This document shows, one piece after another, positions 10,592 through 21,283 of a stretch of DNA of 64,000 bases. The stretch spans positions 9,938,501 through 10,002,500 of the forward strand of contig CM075650.1 of the NCBI GenBank assembly GCA_037953625.1. The letters run 5' to 3'. The stretch is from Crotalaria pallida. Its lineage: Eukaryota > Streptophyta > Magnoliopsida > Fabales > Fabaceae. Every line of letters begins with the position of its first letter. The stretch's first letter is position 1. The notes beneath the pieces are model-generated. The model saw only the letters and a program-made list of their open reading frames with translations, did not search any database and was not told where the DNA came from. Position numbers and translations under genes: made by a program.

Positions 10592-12309
10592 TGTAAGATC
10601 CATGAAGAATGTTTTGATAAATGCCAAAAGGTTTTGAACAAGCTACAAATGTGTTGATCAAGTTCAAGCTCAACAAGCAACAATAAACATCAAGTGATGA
10701 AGAGAGAGCAAGCTCATGAAGACTTAGTTTGGTAGTTTATGTTTTATTGTAATATCTTTCGCCTCTCAAGTCTTTTAGTTTATGAGTTTGGGTAGAGTTA
10801 ATATAGGGTAGTGAATCTCTATCAAGGTCATGATTATATCATAATTTGAGTTTTCACTTTGCCTAAAATCAATAGGTGGCTTAATGGTTTGAAAGAAAAG
10901 GTTTAGTTTTTGAGAAAACAAGTTTTAATTGATTTTTCACTAAACTAATCGATTAACACTTAAACTAATCGATTAACACTTTGATTACTCGATTAGATTT
11001 TTGAAGGCTTGCACAGTTAATCAATTAACACATGGATTACTCGATTAAGACTTGTGCTACTCGATTAACACGTACAGATCTGGTTTTTAAAATGCGTTTT
11101 TCACTTCTCAAAAGCACTTCTAATCGTTTCTAACTTTTGGGTATTCTATATAAACCTATTCCTAACCTTTGTGATCATTACCTATCATCTAGAATCATTT
11201 TCATACTCATTTTACAAAGATCAAAGCCACTCTATTCTCTCTCACTTTCAAAGATCAAAGCTTTCACTTTTACATTCTTTGATCAAGAACCTTGAATCTC
11301 TCATGTTGATATTTTCATAGCTTTTGAAAGAGATTCATAGGATTGTTATTTGTTTTTCATTTTGGTTGTAATCTTTGCAAGAGGCAAGTTATCTACAACA
11401 AAGGAAGTCTTGGTTGTTCATCAAGCAAATCAATTAAATTGGAAGTCTTGTTGAAGAACAAGCATTTGGAAGTCTTGATTGGTTTCAAGCAAATTGGAAG
11501 TCTTGGTGTGAGGCATCATCAAGCAAATTGGAAGACTTGTTGTGGGGAATCGGCAAGCAAGAGAAGGGGTTAGATTAGAGCATCAATAGGGTTACAAGGC
11601 AAGGGTGTGGTATCTCTTGTAGGCTAGCAAGAAGGGAGTCTTGTGAGGCATTTACTTGTAATTTGAGAACTCTAATTCCTCATAGTGAAGAATCTCTCTT
11701 GGTTGAAGAGGGGACTGGATGTAGCTTTCAAGTGGATGAAAGTGAACCAGGATAAATCACTGTGTCGTATCTCTAAACTCTTAACTCTTTACATTTCTTG
11801 TCATTCATTGTGTTCTTGGTTGAAAACCTAGAAAAGATTGATTTTTCATAATTGATTGAATTGGATCTTAATTGTGCAAAATTGATTTGGGGAAAATCAT
11901 TTTCATAACCTAGGTAATCAATAAGAATATTGGTGTTAATCCATTCCGCTTTATCTCTGATCATATGTGTTAATTGATTGATTTTCGTATTTGATTGAAA
12001 AGTGATTTTTCAGTTTTAACAGAGATTAATCGATTAACTGGTTTCATTAATCGATTAATTCAAAACAAACTTTCGGCATTAATCGATTAGTTGCCTTATT
12101 AATCGATTAATAGTAAGTTTTAATCAATTAACTTCTTGTTTTAATCGATTAAGACTGAGAGAATTTTGCAAAAATCATTTGTTTTAATCGTTTCGATTTG
12201 TTTCTTTCGAAAATCTTTCAAGGTTTATCTAACACCTATTCAACCCCCCCTTCTAGGTGTTCTCCTAGTGTATCCTAGTTATTTCACCCACCGATTGTAG
12301 GTTCTTACA
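10592..12309 (+). repeat. 3' LTR of element 2 (complete, 1718 bp)
   Basis: It starts TGTAAGATCC after the polypurine tract and ends GGTTCTTACA. It carries two clusters of TTAATCGATTAA palindromes (10940-11070 and 12025-12150). Short frames inside it, in both LTR copies, are repeat words and not genes. Confidence 0.9.
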
Positions 12310-12376
12310 ACTATCGCTTCCAACTACTATTCACCCCCCTCTAGTAGATTGTTAGGCCGATTGTTGGTTTCCAACA
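12310..12376 (+). repeat. 3' LTR of element 1, right-hand end
   Basis: It resumes ACTATCGCTTCCAACTAC exactly as at 3022 in the 5' LTR and ends TTTCCAACA. It is followed by ATTAT (12377-12381), the right target duplication of element 1. The first five bases, ACTAT, are the expected right-hand target duplication of element 2. Confidence 0.88.
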
Positions 12377-12381
12377 ATTAT

Positions 12382-13250
12382 TATTATTAACCGTTCTTTC
12401 AAGAACTTTCGTTATTATTATTGATAGTTCTTTAGGAACTACTCTTACTAATGAACAAGATATAATGGTTTAGTTCTTCAGGAACTAGTCTTTCTTATAA
12501 ATTTTTTTTTCATGTTCATATAATGATGATGATACTTCGGGATCAATACATCATATATCAAAGGATATATAATAATAATAATTAAACGTTAATAATATTA
12601 AAGTTTTACCTTATCTCACCTTAACACCTTTTGATTAAGTAGAACTTTCGTTCTGAACATGTTATAAAACTAATATCAAACTTGAAAATAAGAACAATTA
12701 AATGATAGATATCCACACACTATTATTACACTGAGAGTATATAAGTGTATATTGTATACAATAGGAAATGAGAGAGAGAAAGAGTTTAGAAACCGGAGGA
12801 AATGTATATATGAAACCGAAGGAATGAATGTAATTAATGTAGAAACGGAGGGAATATATATACAATGAGGAGGAGGGACAAACCCTCGAAACATGGCATA
12901 AAGTGAGGGTTGCCCCACACTAGTTTCATAACAAGATTCACATTTACCATGCTATATATGTGTAATAAAGATTTTATGCGACATTTTGCTTAAACCTAAC
13001 GCGAGGTTTGAATCTTCAACCTCTTAAATCTTGATTATTGATAAAAATGTTTCAAATCAAAAAGTCACAAGGACAAGGTGAATAATATACCGATTTTTAA
13101 TATCAATTTAATTCATAAAAATAGTGTAGGGTGAGTGAATATGTTTTGGTGAGTGCCAGAGTTATATTCGTTCACTTCTATACATAGACGATCTCATAAT
13201 ATTTTCTGATTTTAGTAATGAAATTAGACCTCAAATATGTTTCATTCCCT
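12382..13250. other. Flank of the interrupted relic; no gene recognised
   Basis: Continuation of the sequence at 826-1106. It has repeated TTCTTTAGGAACT/TTCTTCAGGAACT words and TATTATTA runs to about 12560, then AT-rich DNA. No frame longer than about 80 codons shows coding character. Nothing else is identified. Confidence 0.4.
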
Positions 13251-13274
13251 TTCGTGCCAAAAATCTTTTTTTTA

Positions 13275-13870
13275 AGGGAAATGTGTGTTTTATTCATAGA
13301 TCAAAAACAGTATAAGTAATGACAAACATGACAATTACAAGTGCAAGATATTTCACACTAATAATAGTTAAAGGGAAAGCAAAATGCACTGCAACAACAA
13401 AATCTTCCATGTGGACATGTATCATCAGCAACTATCAAAATCGGACTCAAATAGGAGAATCATTAGCCTTTAATTCCAAGATAACAATCTCATTCATGTT
13501 GAGACTAAGCTCAGTTCGGCGATAAGGAATCTCAGATCTAAAATGAGAGAGCCGTTGGACGGTAGCCAAATCAACAGTCGGCAAAGGGAGATCTGTCTCG
13601 ACGAGTAGCCTTCCAATTATTGGAGCAAAGAGGATGACCATCAGATCTGGAAAGTAGAAATTATCTAGAGGCATCCCTCCACTGGAAACACACAAAACAA
13701 AAAACAACTTGCACAAAGGCAAGACAAAATCCAGATAAACTGGGGGAAACAAACACACACCCTTTCCCAAAGGAAGGGGAGGGACAGATCTCTCTCTCCC
13801 TATCGAGAAACAGCAGATGAAAACAAGCAGGAGCAGAGGAAGGAGTAGGGGAGGGGAAATCCTATTTTTT
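13275..13870 (-). other. Candidate minus-strand transcript of unknown function
   Basis: On the minus strand a GC-richer, pyrimidine-rich leader (13870-13770) leads into an open frame (13770-13447, 107 codons). A good splice acceptor (pyrimidines then TTTCCAG, near 13685) precedes a stretch reading PLDNFYFPDLMVILFAP and ending LELKANDSPI. About 150 bases past the stop is AATAAA (near 13290). Base composition and this gene-like layout differ from the AT-rich surroundings. I do not recognise the protein. It could be the last exon of a small gene, a captured fragment or a decayed retrogene. If the acceptor is used, coding would start in an upstream exon and the printed ATG would be irrelevant. 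Confidence 0.35.
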
Positions 13871-14719
13871 TCCCCAAAAATCAGTTAAACTTAGTTAAAC
13901 TTGAAATGAAAGATAGATTAATTTGATTGGACATAGCTAGAGGTTCTTTGAGTAGAGATATCGGCACTCGACTAAACTTGACTCTTTGACTTTTCACTTT
14001 TGAAACCTCTAAAACATGGATACTTCAAAACAGGTGATATACCCGTATCCGATATATATTGGGTACCGGTACACATATGATATTTTTTATATCTATTTAT
14101 TATTATTTTAATTTTAATTTAAGTATGCGTATCGTCGTATCGGGTACACATGTCAGGTATGTTTGGCTTCACTATAAATACATTATTTCAAAATTATGTC
14201 ATATTTGTCTAAGAATTTTAGTATTTTATTTTATTTTTTTCTATATTCACACCATGATTTTAAATATAATTTACATAATCAATGTTTCGTTCTTATATCT
14301 CAATAAATTTAACCATCAACTTATTATCCGAATACACTTTATCTTACGTAAATGTCAATATTATTTTTATGTATATTTATATTTATTTATTGATTCTGAA
14401 TTAATAATATTATACTCATATCCCAATTTTTTAGAAAATAATCTATTATGTACCTGTACCATATTCGGTACTAGCTAGTGTCATATCCGTATCTGTGCAA
14501 TGAAGATTGAAACAGATAATTTGAGTTTTTTTATTTCTGTTTTATGTAAGTCTCAATTAAAAATTATTGTCAAACCAATTTTAAGTGGAATTTGTCAATT
14601 CTTAACTCCTCGATTCCTCGTTAATGGAATGCCCAATTACCTTTGAAACTGGTATGTGCTTTAAAAGTGGAGAAAAGGTAAGCTAAAGGACCAAGAAAGG
14701 GAGATAAAACAGGGGATTA
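13871..14719. other. Intergenic, AT-rich; weak inverted words only
   Basis: No coding region recognised. The ends of 14035-14510 carry loosely inverted words (CGTATCCGATAT near 14045, ATATCCGTATC near 14483, GGGTACCGGTAC near 14070), suggesting a decayed fold-back element. Boundaries cannot be set. Confidence 0.3.
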
Positions 14720-14736
14720 AACTATAGGACGATTTT

Positions 14737-14941
14737 TTTTTTTTACACCAAGGGTATTCCCCAGCCGACAGCCGAAGACTAATCCCCTTCGAGACGTAGA
14801 GATTATCGAAGTGGGTTTTGCCTCTACCAACAAAGCATTTTCCATGCCCACGGCAGGGATCGAATCCCTGACATCATACTTAAGGAACCAAGCTATCTAC
14901 TAACTGTGCTGGGCTTTGTTGGTTTTTTTTTTTTGGGTTAC
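14737..14941 (-). mobile_element. tRNA-derived SINE with 17-bp target duplication
   Basis: Flanked by a perfect 17-bp direct repeat beginning AACTATAGGACG (14720-14736 and 14942-14958). On the minus strand it has a tRNA-like head with an A-box-like TAGATAGCTTGG and a B-box-like GATTCGATCCC, a tRNA-unrelated body, and ends in an A tract (the T run at about 14733-14744 on plus). SINEs are moved by LINE reverse transcriptase, which leaves long target duplications of this kind. Confidence 0.82.
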
Positions 14942-14958
14942 AACTATAGGACGATTTT

Positions 14959-15764
14959 CATTTCTAAGGATTAGCCAATAGACTAGGTTGTGTTGAGAGG
15001 AGGTTACATACATTATTAAATATACCTACCTTTTCATAGTGGTTAAAGAAATGTAGCAATGAGATTTTTAAATTACTTTTCATAAGGTCACATTTCTTGT
15101 GTTGTGTACTAGTGTTATACAATTGTGGAGCATTTTTTATTATATTACATAGGCCGGATAAGTATTATTGGATGATAACTAACCCACTTTAATTTGAGAA
15201 ATAAATAAAAATTGCTAAATAAAGCAAGAAGAGAAAGCGTGAGAAAATGGATGAAAAATCTAAAAGCATAGAAACCGAGAGAAAAGTTTGGGGGAAGAAG
15301 TGTTGTATGTAATATTATTAAAATCCTACCCATAATCAAACCGGCGGTTAAGATTCTTGACTAATGGTTTAATAATTTAATTAGTAAGTTACTGATTAAA
15401 TTACATATCGATCAATATCTATGCTTTTTTTTATTTTCATAGGACATGTTTAACCAAATTACACATACTAATAAAAATAGCTAATTTTTTGAATTTTACT
15501 AGAATATACTATATATAACATTATTATGATTTTACCCTCTCAACTTTTCTTCAAAAATTGTGATATTTTTATTTTAAAAAACACGAATATTTTGATAATG
15601 AATGTTCATTAGTTACTTATTTTTTACTTTATTGTATAATTCTAGATGTTGGTAATGGATATTGTTGCTCATTGTTAAGCAATTGAACTGAAATATTGTT
15701 TTGTGCTCTTAGATTTCAACAATTTTGGATAGTATTGAATTTTGATATTTTAATATTATGAAAA
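14959..15764. other. Intergenic, nothing recognised
   Basis: AT-rich DNA without a convincing frame, repeat boundary or RNA gene. Short frames at 15145-15339 are hydrophobic low-complexity translations and are not supported as genes. Confidence 0.4.
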
Positions 15765-17335
15765 CTAGAAAAATCTCGTGCCACGCACGGGGCTAATAGG
15801 GTAACCAACAAAGTTAAGTATGAAATTATCTGTGTAATGCACGGATTAATTGTTAATTAATTACTATGGAATAATATAAGTACATATTACAATGTAATTT
15901 TTTAAATAGTTTCTTTATCTTATTATTCCATAATTTGTATGATATTATGAATAGTTTCTTTATCTTATAAAATCATCTTCCATTTCAAAAAATAAAAAAT
16001 AAAAAATACAATAGGTATAATCTTATTCATCTTCTCTTTTGAAAACATATTGATATACAATGGGTATAATCTTATGTACTTTTTTGAACCATTATTTGTG
16101 TCAGGAAGCATATAATAAAAAATTCAAATCCAAATAACAAAAACATGTACATAAAAAGAACACAGAAAAGCCAAAGCATATTATTTTAATATATTAGATT
16201 TATTAAAATAAAAAAAAGAGTCAAAGCACGAAAAACCGATGCATGGTAGAAGCACCCTTGTTTTATATTTTACTTGTTTAGACCATTACTTGTGTCAGAA
16301 AGTATATAATAAAAAAAAAATCAAATCCAAATAACAAAAACATGTACATAAAAAGAACACAGAAAACCTTTTTGTTCTTTTTTTTAAAATATATTAGATT
16401 TATTAAAATAAAAAATAAAGCCGGAACACCAAAAACCAGTGCATGGTAGAAGCACCCTTGTTTTATATTTTACTTGTTTGGACCATTACTTGTGTCAGGA
16501 AGCATATAATAAAAAAATTCAAATCCAAATAACAAAAACGTGTACATAAAAAGAATACAGAAAAGTCAAAGCATATTTTTTTTAATATATTAGATTTATT
16601 AAAATTAAAAAATTAAAAAAAAGTCAAAGCACGAAAAACCAGTGCATGGTAGTTTTATATTTTACTTGTTTGGACCATTATTTTGTCAGGAAGTATATAA
16701 TAAAAAAATTCAAATCCAAATAATAAAAATATATACATAAAAAGAACACAGAAAACTCAAAACATATTTTTTTAATATATTAGATTTAAATTTAAAAAAA
16801 ACGGAGCACCAAAAAACCGTTGCATGGTAGAAGCACCCTTGTTTTATATTTTACTTGTTTGGACCATTACTTGCGTCAGACGTATATAACAAAAAAAATT
16901 CAAATCCAAATAACAAAAACATTTACATAAAAAGAACACAGAAAACCCAAAACATATTTCTTTTAAAATATTAGATTTATTAAGATAAAAAAAAAAGCCG
17001 GAGCACCAAAAACCGGTGCATGGTAGAAGCACCATTGTTTATATTTTACTTGTTTGGATCATTATCTGTGTCAGGAAGCATATTATAAAAAAAAATTCAA
17101 ATCCAAATAACAAAAACATGTAAATAAAAAGAACATACAAAACTCAAAGCACATTTTTTTATTATATTAGATTTATTAAAAAAAAGCCGAAACACCAAAA
17201 ATCAGTGCATGATAAAAGCACTTTAAAAAGCAATGTACTTCCCTTTATAAAAATATAAAAAAATAAAGAGTGCTGCGCGTGGGTCCCACGGTGGGTTTCC
17301 CATATGTGAGATACCCACACTGCTATATAGTATAG
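15765..17335 (-). mobile_element. Non-autonomous Helitron (Helitron 1)
   Basis: Read on the minus strand, the 5' end is TCTATACTATATAG preceded by A. The 3' end is CTAG followed by T, about ten bases after a hairpin with stem CGTGC/GCACG (15773-15790). These are the hallmarks of Helitrons: 5'-TC, a 3' hairpin plus CTRR, insertion between A and T, and no target duplication. It encodes no Rep/helicase, so it depends on another element's protein. Most of its length is a tandem array (16090-17235). Confidence 0.8.
16090..17235. repeat. ~190-200 bp tandem repeat array inside Helitron 1
   Basis: Five to six units. Each has the words AAGCACCCTTGTTTTATATT, CAAATCCAAATAACAAAAAC, ACATAAAAAGAACACAGAAA and an AT-rich ATTAGATTTATTAAAA spacer. 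Anchors at about 16251, 16451, 16646, 16835 and 17028 give a 190-200 base period. Short open frames here are repeat artefacts. The same unit forms a second array at 42440-43510. Confidence 0.88.
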
Positions 17336-17487
17336 ATATAAGGAAAAAAAAAAGTACTCCTTAAGTACTGTGGGATACCAAGGGCCTTTTATTTTTTTTT
17401 TTAATCCAAGGGCCTTTATATAGTATAGATAATGATTACTTCATCGTTGGTGATGTATTTAGTGTTTATTATTTAGTTTTAGAATGT
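17336..17487 (-). repeat. Second Helitron-like 5' terminus
   Basis: A second TCTATACTATATAAAGG end (minus strand, from about 17429) lies 93 bases outside the first. Between the two, the phrase CCAAGGGCCTTT occurs twice. It could be an alternative 5' end of Helitron 1 or the remnant of an older copy. The rest of the stretch is AT-rich. Confidence 0.5.
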
Positions 17488-17507
17488 TAGTTTATTACTA
17501 TGTTTTT

Positions 17508-17726
17508 TTTTTGTCTGTACTCTTTGGGCAGTACCACATGTGTTCTCAAGATCACATTTAATATCAAGGAACTCTCGAGACTAATCCTGCACGAGATCGC
17601 GTTCTTATGCCTCTCCTAACGGGGGTGTTAACCGGATATTGAACTTCAGACTTCTTAATCTCATGTCTATTCTCAAATTCTCAAGTTGGCAGGATCTATC
17701 GCACCACTTGAGTCAACCCCAATTGG
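17508..17726 (-). mobile_element. SINE-like retroposon with 20-bp target duplication
   Basis: Flanked by a perfect 20-bp direct repeat beginning TAGTTTATTACTATG (17488-17507 and 17727-17746). On the minus strand the head reads GGGGTTGACTCAAGTGGTG (A-box-like), with a weak B box near GAAGTTCAATATCC, and the element ends in an A tract. It is GC-richer than its surroundings. It differs in sequence from the SINE at 14737. Confidence 0.75.
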
Positions 17727-17751
17727 TAGTTTATTACTATGTTTTTATATG

Positions 17752-17777
17752 ATTATATATATATATATATATATATA
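17752..17777. repeat. (TA)n microsatellite
   Basis: Pure TA run of about 13 units just after the SINE target duplication. Confidence 0.9.
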
Positions 17778-18230
17778 CATACGTACATTATGGTCAGTTA
17801 GATCACAATTCAATCGCGGTCCAACCATTGAACTTTGAATCAGCACCTTAACCAGTTCAATAACCGATCCGGTTTTAAAAACATTTATGATAAAAAAAAT
17901 CAAATAATGCAAAAATAATAAAATATGATAAGTTACGTTGTGTCCAAAATTCAAATCTGTGATTTTTTACAAGATATTTATGCAAATTTTTTTATACCAA
18001 CATAATTTATGATAGGATTGAGTTATAAACTCATAATTAGTATTTTGATAGTATGTCTATTAAGAGTCGATCTTTAAAAAATATATACTTGGATACCAGA
18101 AGAATTTCATCATTATTATAAGTTGGGTCATTTAGCATCAAATCCGTTAAAAAAAACTAAATATTTATTTATTATTTTTTGTTTAAACACTTTTCAAGAA
18201 TATATATATATATAGATATATAAAATTTAG
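17778..18230. other. Intergenic, nothing recognised
   Basis: AT-rich, with no coding frame of note. A GATCC/ACCGGTT-like word cluster at 17810-17880 resembles decayed LTR sequence but has no boundary. Confidence 0.35.
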
Positions 18231-18232
18231 TA

Positions 18233-18507
18233 CTCTTTCCGGTCCTATATATAATATTTTTTTAAAGAAACTAACTCATGTTCACCAACAAAATGAATTA
18301 AGGTTGTTGGTGATATTTGAAATGTAAACATTTAATATATTTTTTTCAAAATCACCTTATAATTGTTATTGATATTCTACAAAGTTTTGATTTAGTAAGA
18401 ATCTTTTTGAAAAGAAGTAGTTAAATGTTATTAAAAATTAGAATAAGATATTACAAATACGACCAATTTTTTTAATAAAAAGGTCTTACACTCAGGATCA
18501 GAGGGAG
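18233..18507. mobile_element. Stowaway-like MITE
   Basis: Imperfect terminal inverted repeats: CTCTTTCCGGTCCTA on the left, and the reverse complement of the right end begins CTCCCTCTGATCCTG. Both lie next to TA dinucleotides (18231-18232 and 18508-18509), the target duplication of the Tc1/mariner class. About 275 bp, AT-rich and non-coding. Confidence 0.65.
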
Positions 18508-18509
18508 TA

Positions 18510-18794
18510 GCAATTTAGTAACAGATGGAGTGTTACTTTAAAATGAACAATTATATTACTCCCTTTATTTTCATAAGGATGGTAAAATGTGATTAAAAAA
18601 AATTTGTTGCAAGTAAAGTTAAAGTTAATAATAAAAATGCTTAAAAATTATAAATTTTGAATTGTGATTGGTTGATCTATACAAAATGTATTAAATTAAT
18701 TGTTTGATAATTGATTGATGTATTGAACAAATTTTTAATATACTTTTTATGAAAGAATGCAATCCGACGTCACTTTTGAAAAGGGCTTTCCTAA
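18510..18794. other. AT-rich spacer, possible MITE half
   Basis: TTACTCCCTTTATTTTCATAAGG (near 18555) resembles one end of another Stowaway-like element. The matching right end is not clear. No gene. Confidence 0.3.
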
Positions 18795-18803
18795 AATTTG
18801 ATT

Positions 18804-19311
18804 GAGTTTATTTAAGTTTTTAGTCCCTGAATTTAGGTGTTTTTTTTAATTGGTTCTTAAACTTTTTTTCGATTCTTTTGTATCCCTAAACTTTGCTCAA
18901 ATTTTGAAAATGGTCCATTCATCACTTAAGTGATGATATGACCGAAGATATGTCACGTCACCTTCGCCACATTGATAGGTAACGTGGCAAATGATACCAT
19001 GTGATTCAAATTTATTAAAAATAATTAAAAATCGTATTTTTTTTAAGGAAAATCGAATCCTTTAATAAATTTTAAAAGAAATTATTTTTTAATAAAAAAA
19101 ATCATGTAGTGTTTTGTGGTTCTACGTATCACGTCACTCGTAGATATTGTGAAAGTGACGTGACATGTCGTCGGCTATATTATCACTTAAGTGACGAAAG
19201 GACTATTTCCAAAAATTAAACAAAGTTCAGGGATCCAAAGCATCGAAAAAAAGTTTAAGGATCAATTCCAAAAGAGCACATAAATTCAGGGACTAAAATG
19301 TTAAGCAACTC
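18804..19311. mobile_element. Mutator-like MITE with 9-bp target duplication
   Basis: Direct repeat AATTTGATT at 18795-18803 and 19312-19320 flanks a 508-bp fold-back. Both ends read inward as GAGTT, then a TTAAGT/TTAACA-like spacer, then TTTTAGTCCCTGAATTTA. The inversion continues inward (TCACTTAAGTGA near 18919 and 19180). A 9-bp duplication with long inverted repeats is the Mutator-superfamily signature. No transposase. Confidence 0.82.
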
Positions 19312-19444
19312 AATTTGATTTTCAACAAAAACCCTGATCCAAAAGTCTGATCAAGACTGAAAGCTCAATTACATTGGAAAATCGCGACAGTTGGTTTTTC
19401 CGTTTTTTCTATCGTGTTGTCACTTGGTCAAACGACCATATAAT

Positions 19445-19615
19445 TTTTTAATTTTGCAAGATATCCATTCGTGTAACTGGGTGGCTAATTTATTCAACAT
19501 TGTCGGGCCTTTCGGGTGTTAGTCTCCAGCAAAGTCTCTTACATTCACAAGAGCCGAGAATCGAACCCTCAATCACGTGCTTAAATAGCAACAGATCTCT
19601 TACTATCTATACTAA
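19445..19615 (-). mobile_element. Probable tRNA-derived SINE fragment
   Basis: On the minus strand it contains a close match to the Pol III B box, GGGTTCGATTCTCGG (about 19557-19571), preceded by a tRNA-like AGATCTGTTGCTATTTAAGC and followed by a tRNA-unrelated body. No clear flanking duplication was found, so boundaries are approximate. Confidence 0.5.
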
Positions 19616-20415
19616 CCTGCACTAGTTCAAACCACCGTATATATACCACCATATATAGTTGATGGAGAAAATAGTGCAATGAAGAATTCGCCTATAATAA
19701 ATAATTAAATACAGCAATAAAGTATCCTAACAGAAAAAGGACATGCTGCAGTGGTTAATGCTGAAGTAAAAATGTGGGTGGTGTCAAAATTTGATTCGCA
19801 TGTTTTGTTTTTTTTTTTTTACTAAAATTAAATAATTAAGCGAAAATAATTTGGATCACCTGATTTATCCACTGCTTCGATCACCGGTTTGTACCGATTT
19901 AAGCCAGTTTAAAGAGTTTTGCACCGATCACGTCCCGTTTAATAGCATGTTGGTTTCTGGCTAGAAAATCAATTTTGGTCTCAAAATTATGTTGGAGCAG
20001 AAGTAATTGTTAATAACATTGGTATTTTAGAATTGATTCTAGACTAATTCATCGCAGAACCAAACATGCACTTAATAACAGTGGTTATATGTATTGAAGT
20101 GAAACTAATGAACTCAATTCATCGTTACAATATGATATACTATAATGCATGAATTAGAGCAACTAACAAAGCAACTAACTAATTAACTTATAATAAATAC
20201 TCCCAAAATCTTATGGAGTTAATAAATAAACATAAAAAATTTTTGTTTCAAATTAAAATTAGACTTGTAAATAAAAAAAATAAAATTATATATTATATTT
20301 TATGTTTAGTTAACTAAAAAAGCATGTATTAAATTATTTGCTTTAATAATTGGTTAATCTGATTGACAATGAATTAAAAACATATTCTCTTATTTTTGGG
20401 TTTATAAAATTTTTA
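19616..20415. other. Intergenic, nothing recognised
   Basis: AT-rich non-coding DNA. A TTTGTACCGATTTAAGCCAG-type phrase near 19890 hints at degraded repeat sequence. No gene or RNA is supported. Confidence 0.35.
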
Positions 20416-20424
20416 TTAATTTTA

Positions 20425-20709
20425 GAGTGAAGGGACACTTTGGTCCCTCAAGTTTTCGACAGGGACACTTTAGTCCCTCAAAAAATTTAATTCATTTTTA
20501 GTCCCCAAAGTTTTCCAAAAGTGACAATTTAGTCCCTGTCCAATTTCCGTTAGCCACTTCGTTAAGGGACTACATTAGTACTTTTGTAAAACATGAGAGA
20601 CTAAATTGGTACTTTTGGAAAACATGAGGGACAAAAAATGAATTAAATTTCTTGAGGGACTAAAATGTCCATGTCGAAAAACTTGAGGGACTAAAGTGTC
20701 CCTTCACTC
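20425..20709. mobile_element. Fold-back MITE, Mutator-like, 9-bp target duplication
   Basis: Nearly perfect palindrome: GAGTGAAGGGACACTTTGG at the left and its inverse ending CCCTTCACTC at the right, flanked by TTAATTTTA at 20416-20424 and 20710-20718. Repeated TAGTCCCTCAA words occur within each arm. 285 bp, non-coding. Confidence 0.8.
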
Positions 20710-20718
20710 TTAATTTTA

Positions 20719-21283
20719 TGAGACGGATGGAGTAACTTACTCTCTAATGTCCTATTTATGAGTCGCGATTTATTTTTTTGAAAACAAAAATAATGGAGCT
20801 AACGCCCAAAACAAGAAAAACCAGAGAAAAACATTCTTGACCAAGTTACATGAGGAATACCCACCATTCCAATTAGTTTTCGTTCTTAATTAACCACTAG
20901 AAGTTCATTGATCGACCAATCAAGTCCAACCAAAAGTATCACCCCTTATTACTTACTAGTATATAGAAACACACAACTTGGATAATTATTATGACAAAAA
21001 GTGCACCTTAAGACTTTAAGAACCAATAATATATAGTTTTAAAAATTGAAGAAAGAGGCGTCGTAAGATGCTAGAGTATTATATAAAGGGAAATTATTTA
21101 CACATCCCGCATTCGAACCTATATGTTTTTTTTTTTTTTTTTTTTTTTCACAAAGGTGATCTCACTCCAACTTTTATACTATTGTCGTTACCATGCTCAC
21201 AAGTATACAAATTTTTTATATTTTTATTGTCATAATCCTATTCATGACACCTCGATCATGAATAGAATTAACATAAAAAAAGG
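20719..21283. other. Intergenic with a T-rich run
   Basis: No gene recognised. A run of about 23 T (21127-21149) may be the tail of an unrecognised retroposon. The adjacent short frame is low-complexity translation. Confidence 0.35.

Larger units (their letters stand above)
6630..12309 (+). mobile_element. Element 2: young gag-only Sirevirus-like element with truncated 5' LTR
   Basis: Order seen: truncated 5' LTR, tRNA-Met primer site, gag with one stop, non-coding 3' domain, polypurine tract, complete 3' LTR. It has no pol. It lies inside the 3' LTR of element 1; the predicted target duplication ACTAT is seen only on the right (12310-12314). The remnant 5' LTR (1382 bp) and the matching part of the 3' LTR have exactly the same length, with roughly nine substitutions by eye (about 0.6 percent), so insertion was recent. 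Confidence 0.88.
1112..12376 (+). mobile_element. Element 1: gag-only Sirevirus-like LTR retrotransposon carrying a nested element
   Basis: Order seen: 5' LTR, tRNA-Met primer site, broken gag, non-coding 3' domain with repeated purine tracts, polypurine tract, and a 3' LTR that is interrupted at 6629 and resumes at 12310. No protease, integrase or reverse transcriptase is present between gag and the polypurine tract. The internal domain is only about 2.6 kb, so this is a non-autonomous gag-only form. The 5' and 3' LTRs differ at several percent of sites by eye, mostly CG-to-CA/TG transitions. That is the decay expected of a methylated element, and makes this the oldest of the four described here. 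Confidence 0.88.

Noticed and set aside
16844..17035. Minus frame resembling the one at 42437-42619
   Set aside because: Similarity comes from the shared Helitron minisatellite, not from a conserved gene.
16090..17235. CRISPR-like array
   Set aside because: Units are about 200 bp, degenerate and without unique spacers; it is a Helitron minisatellite in plant DNA.
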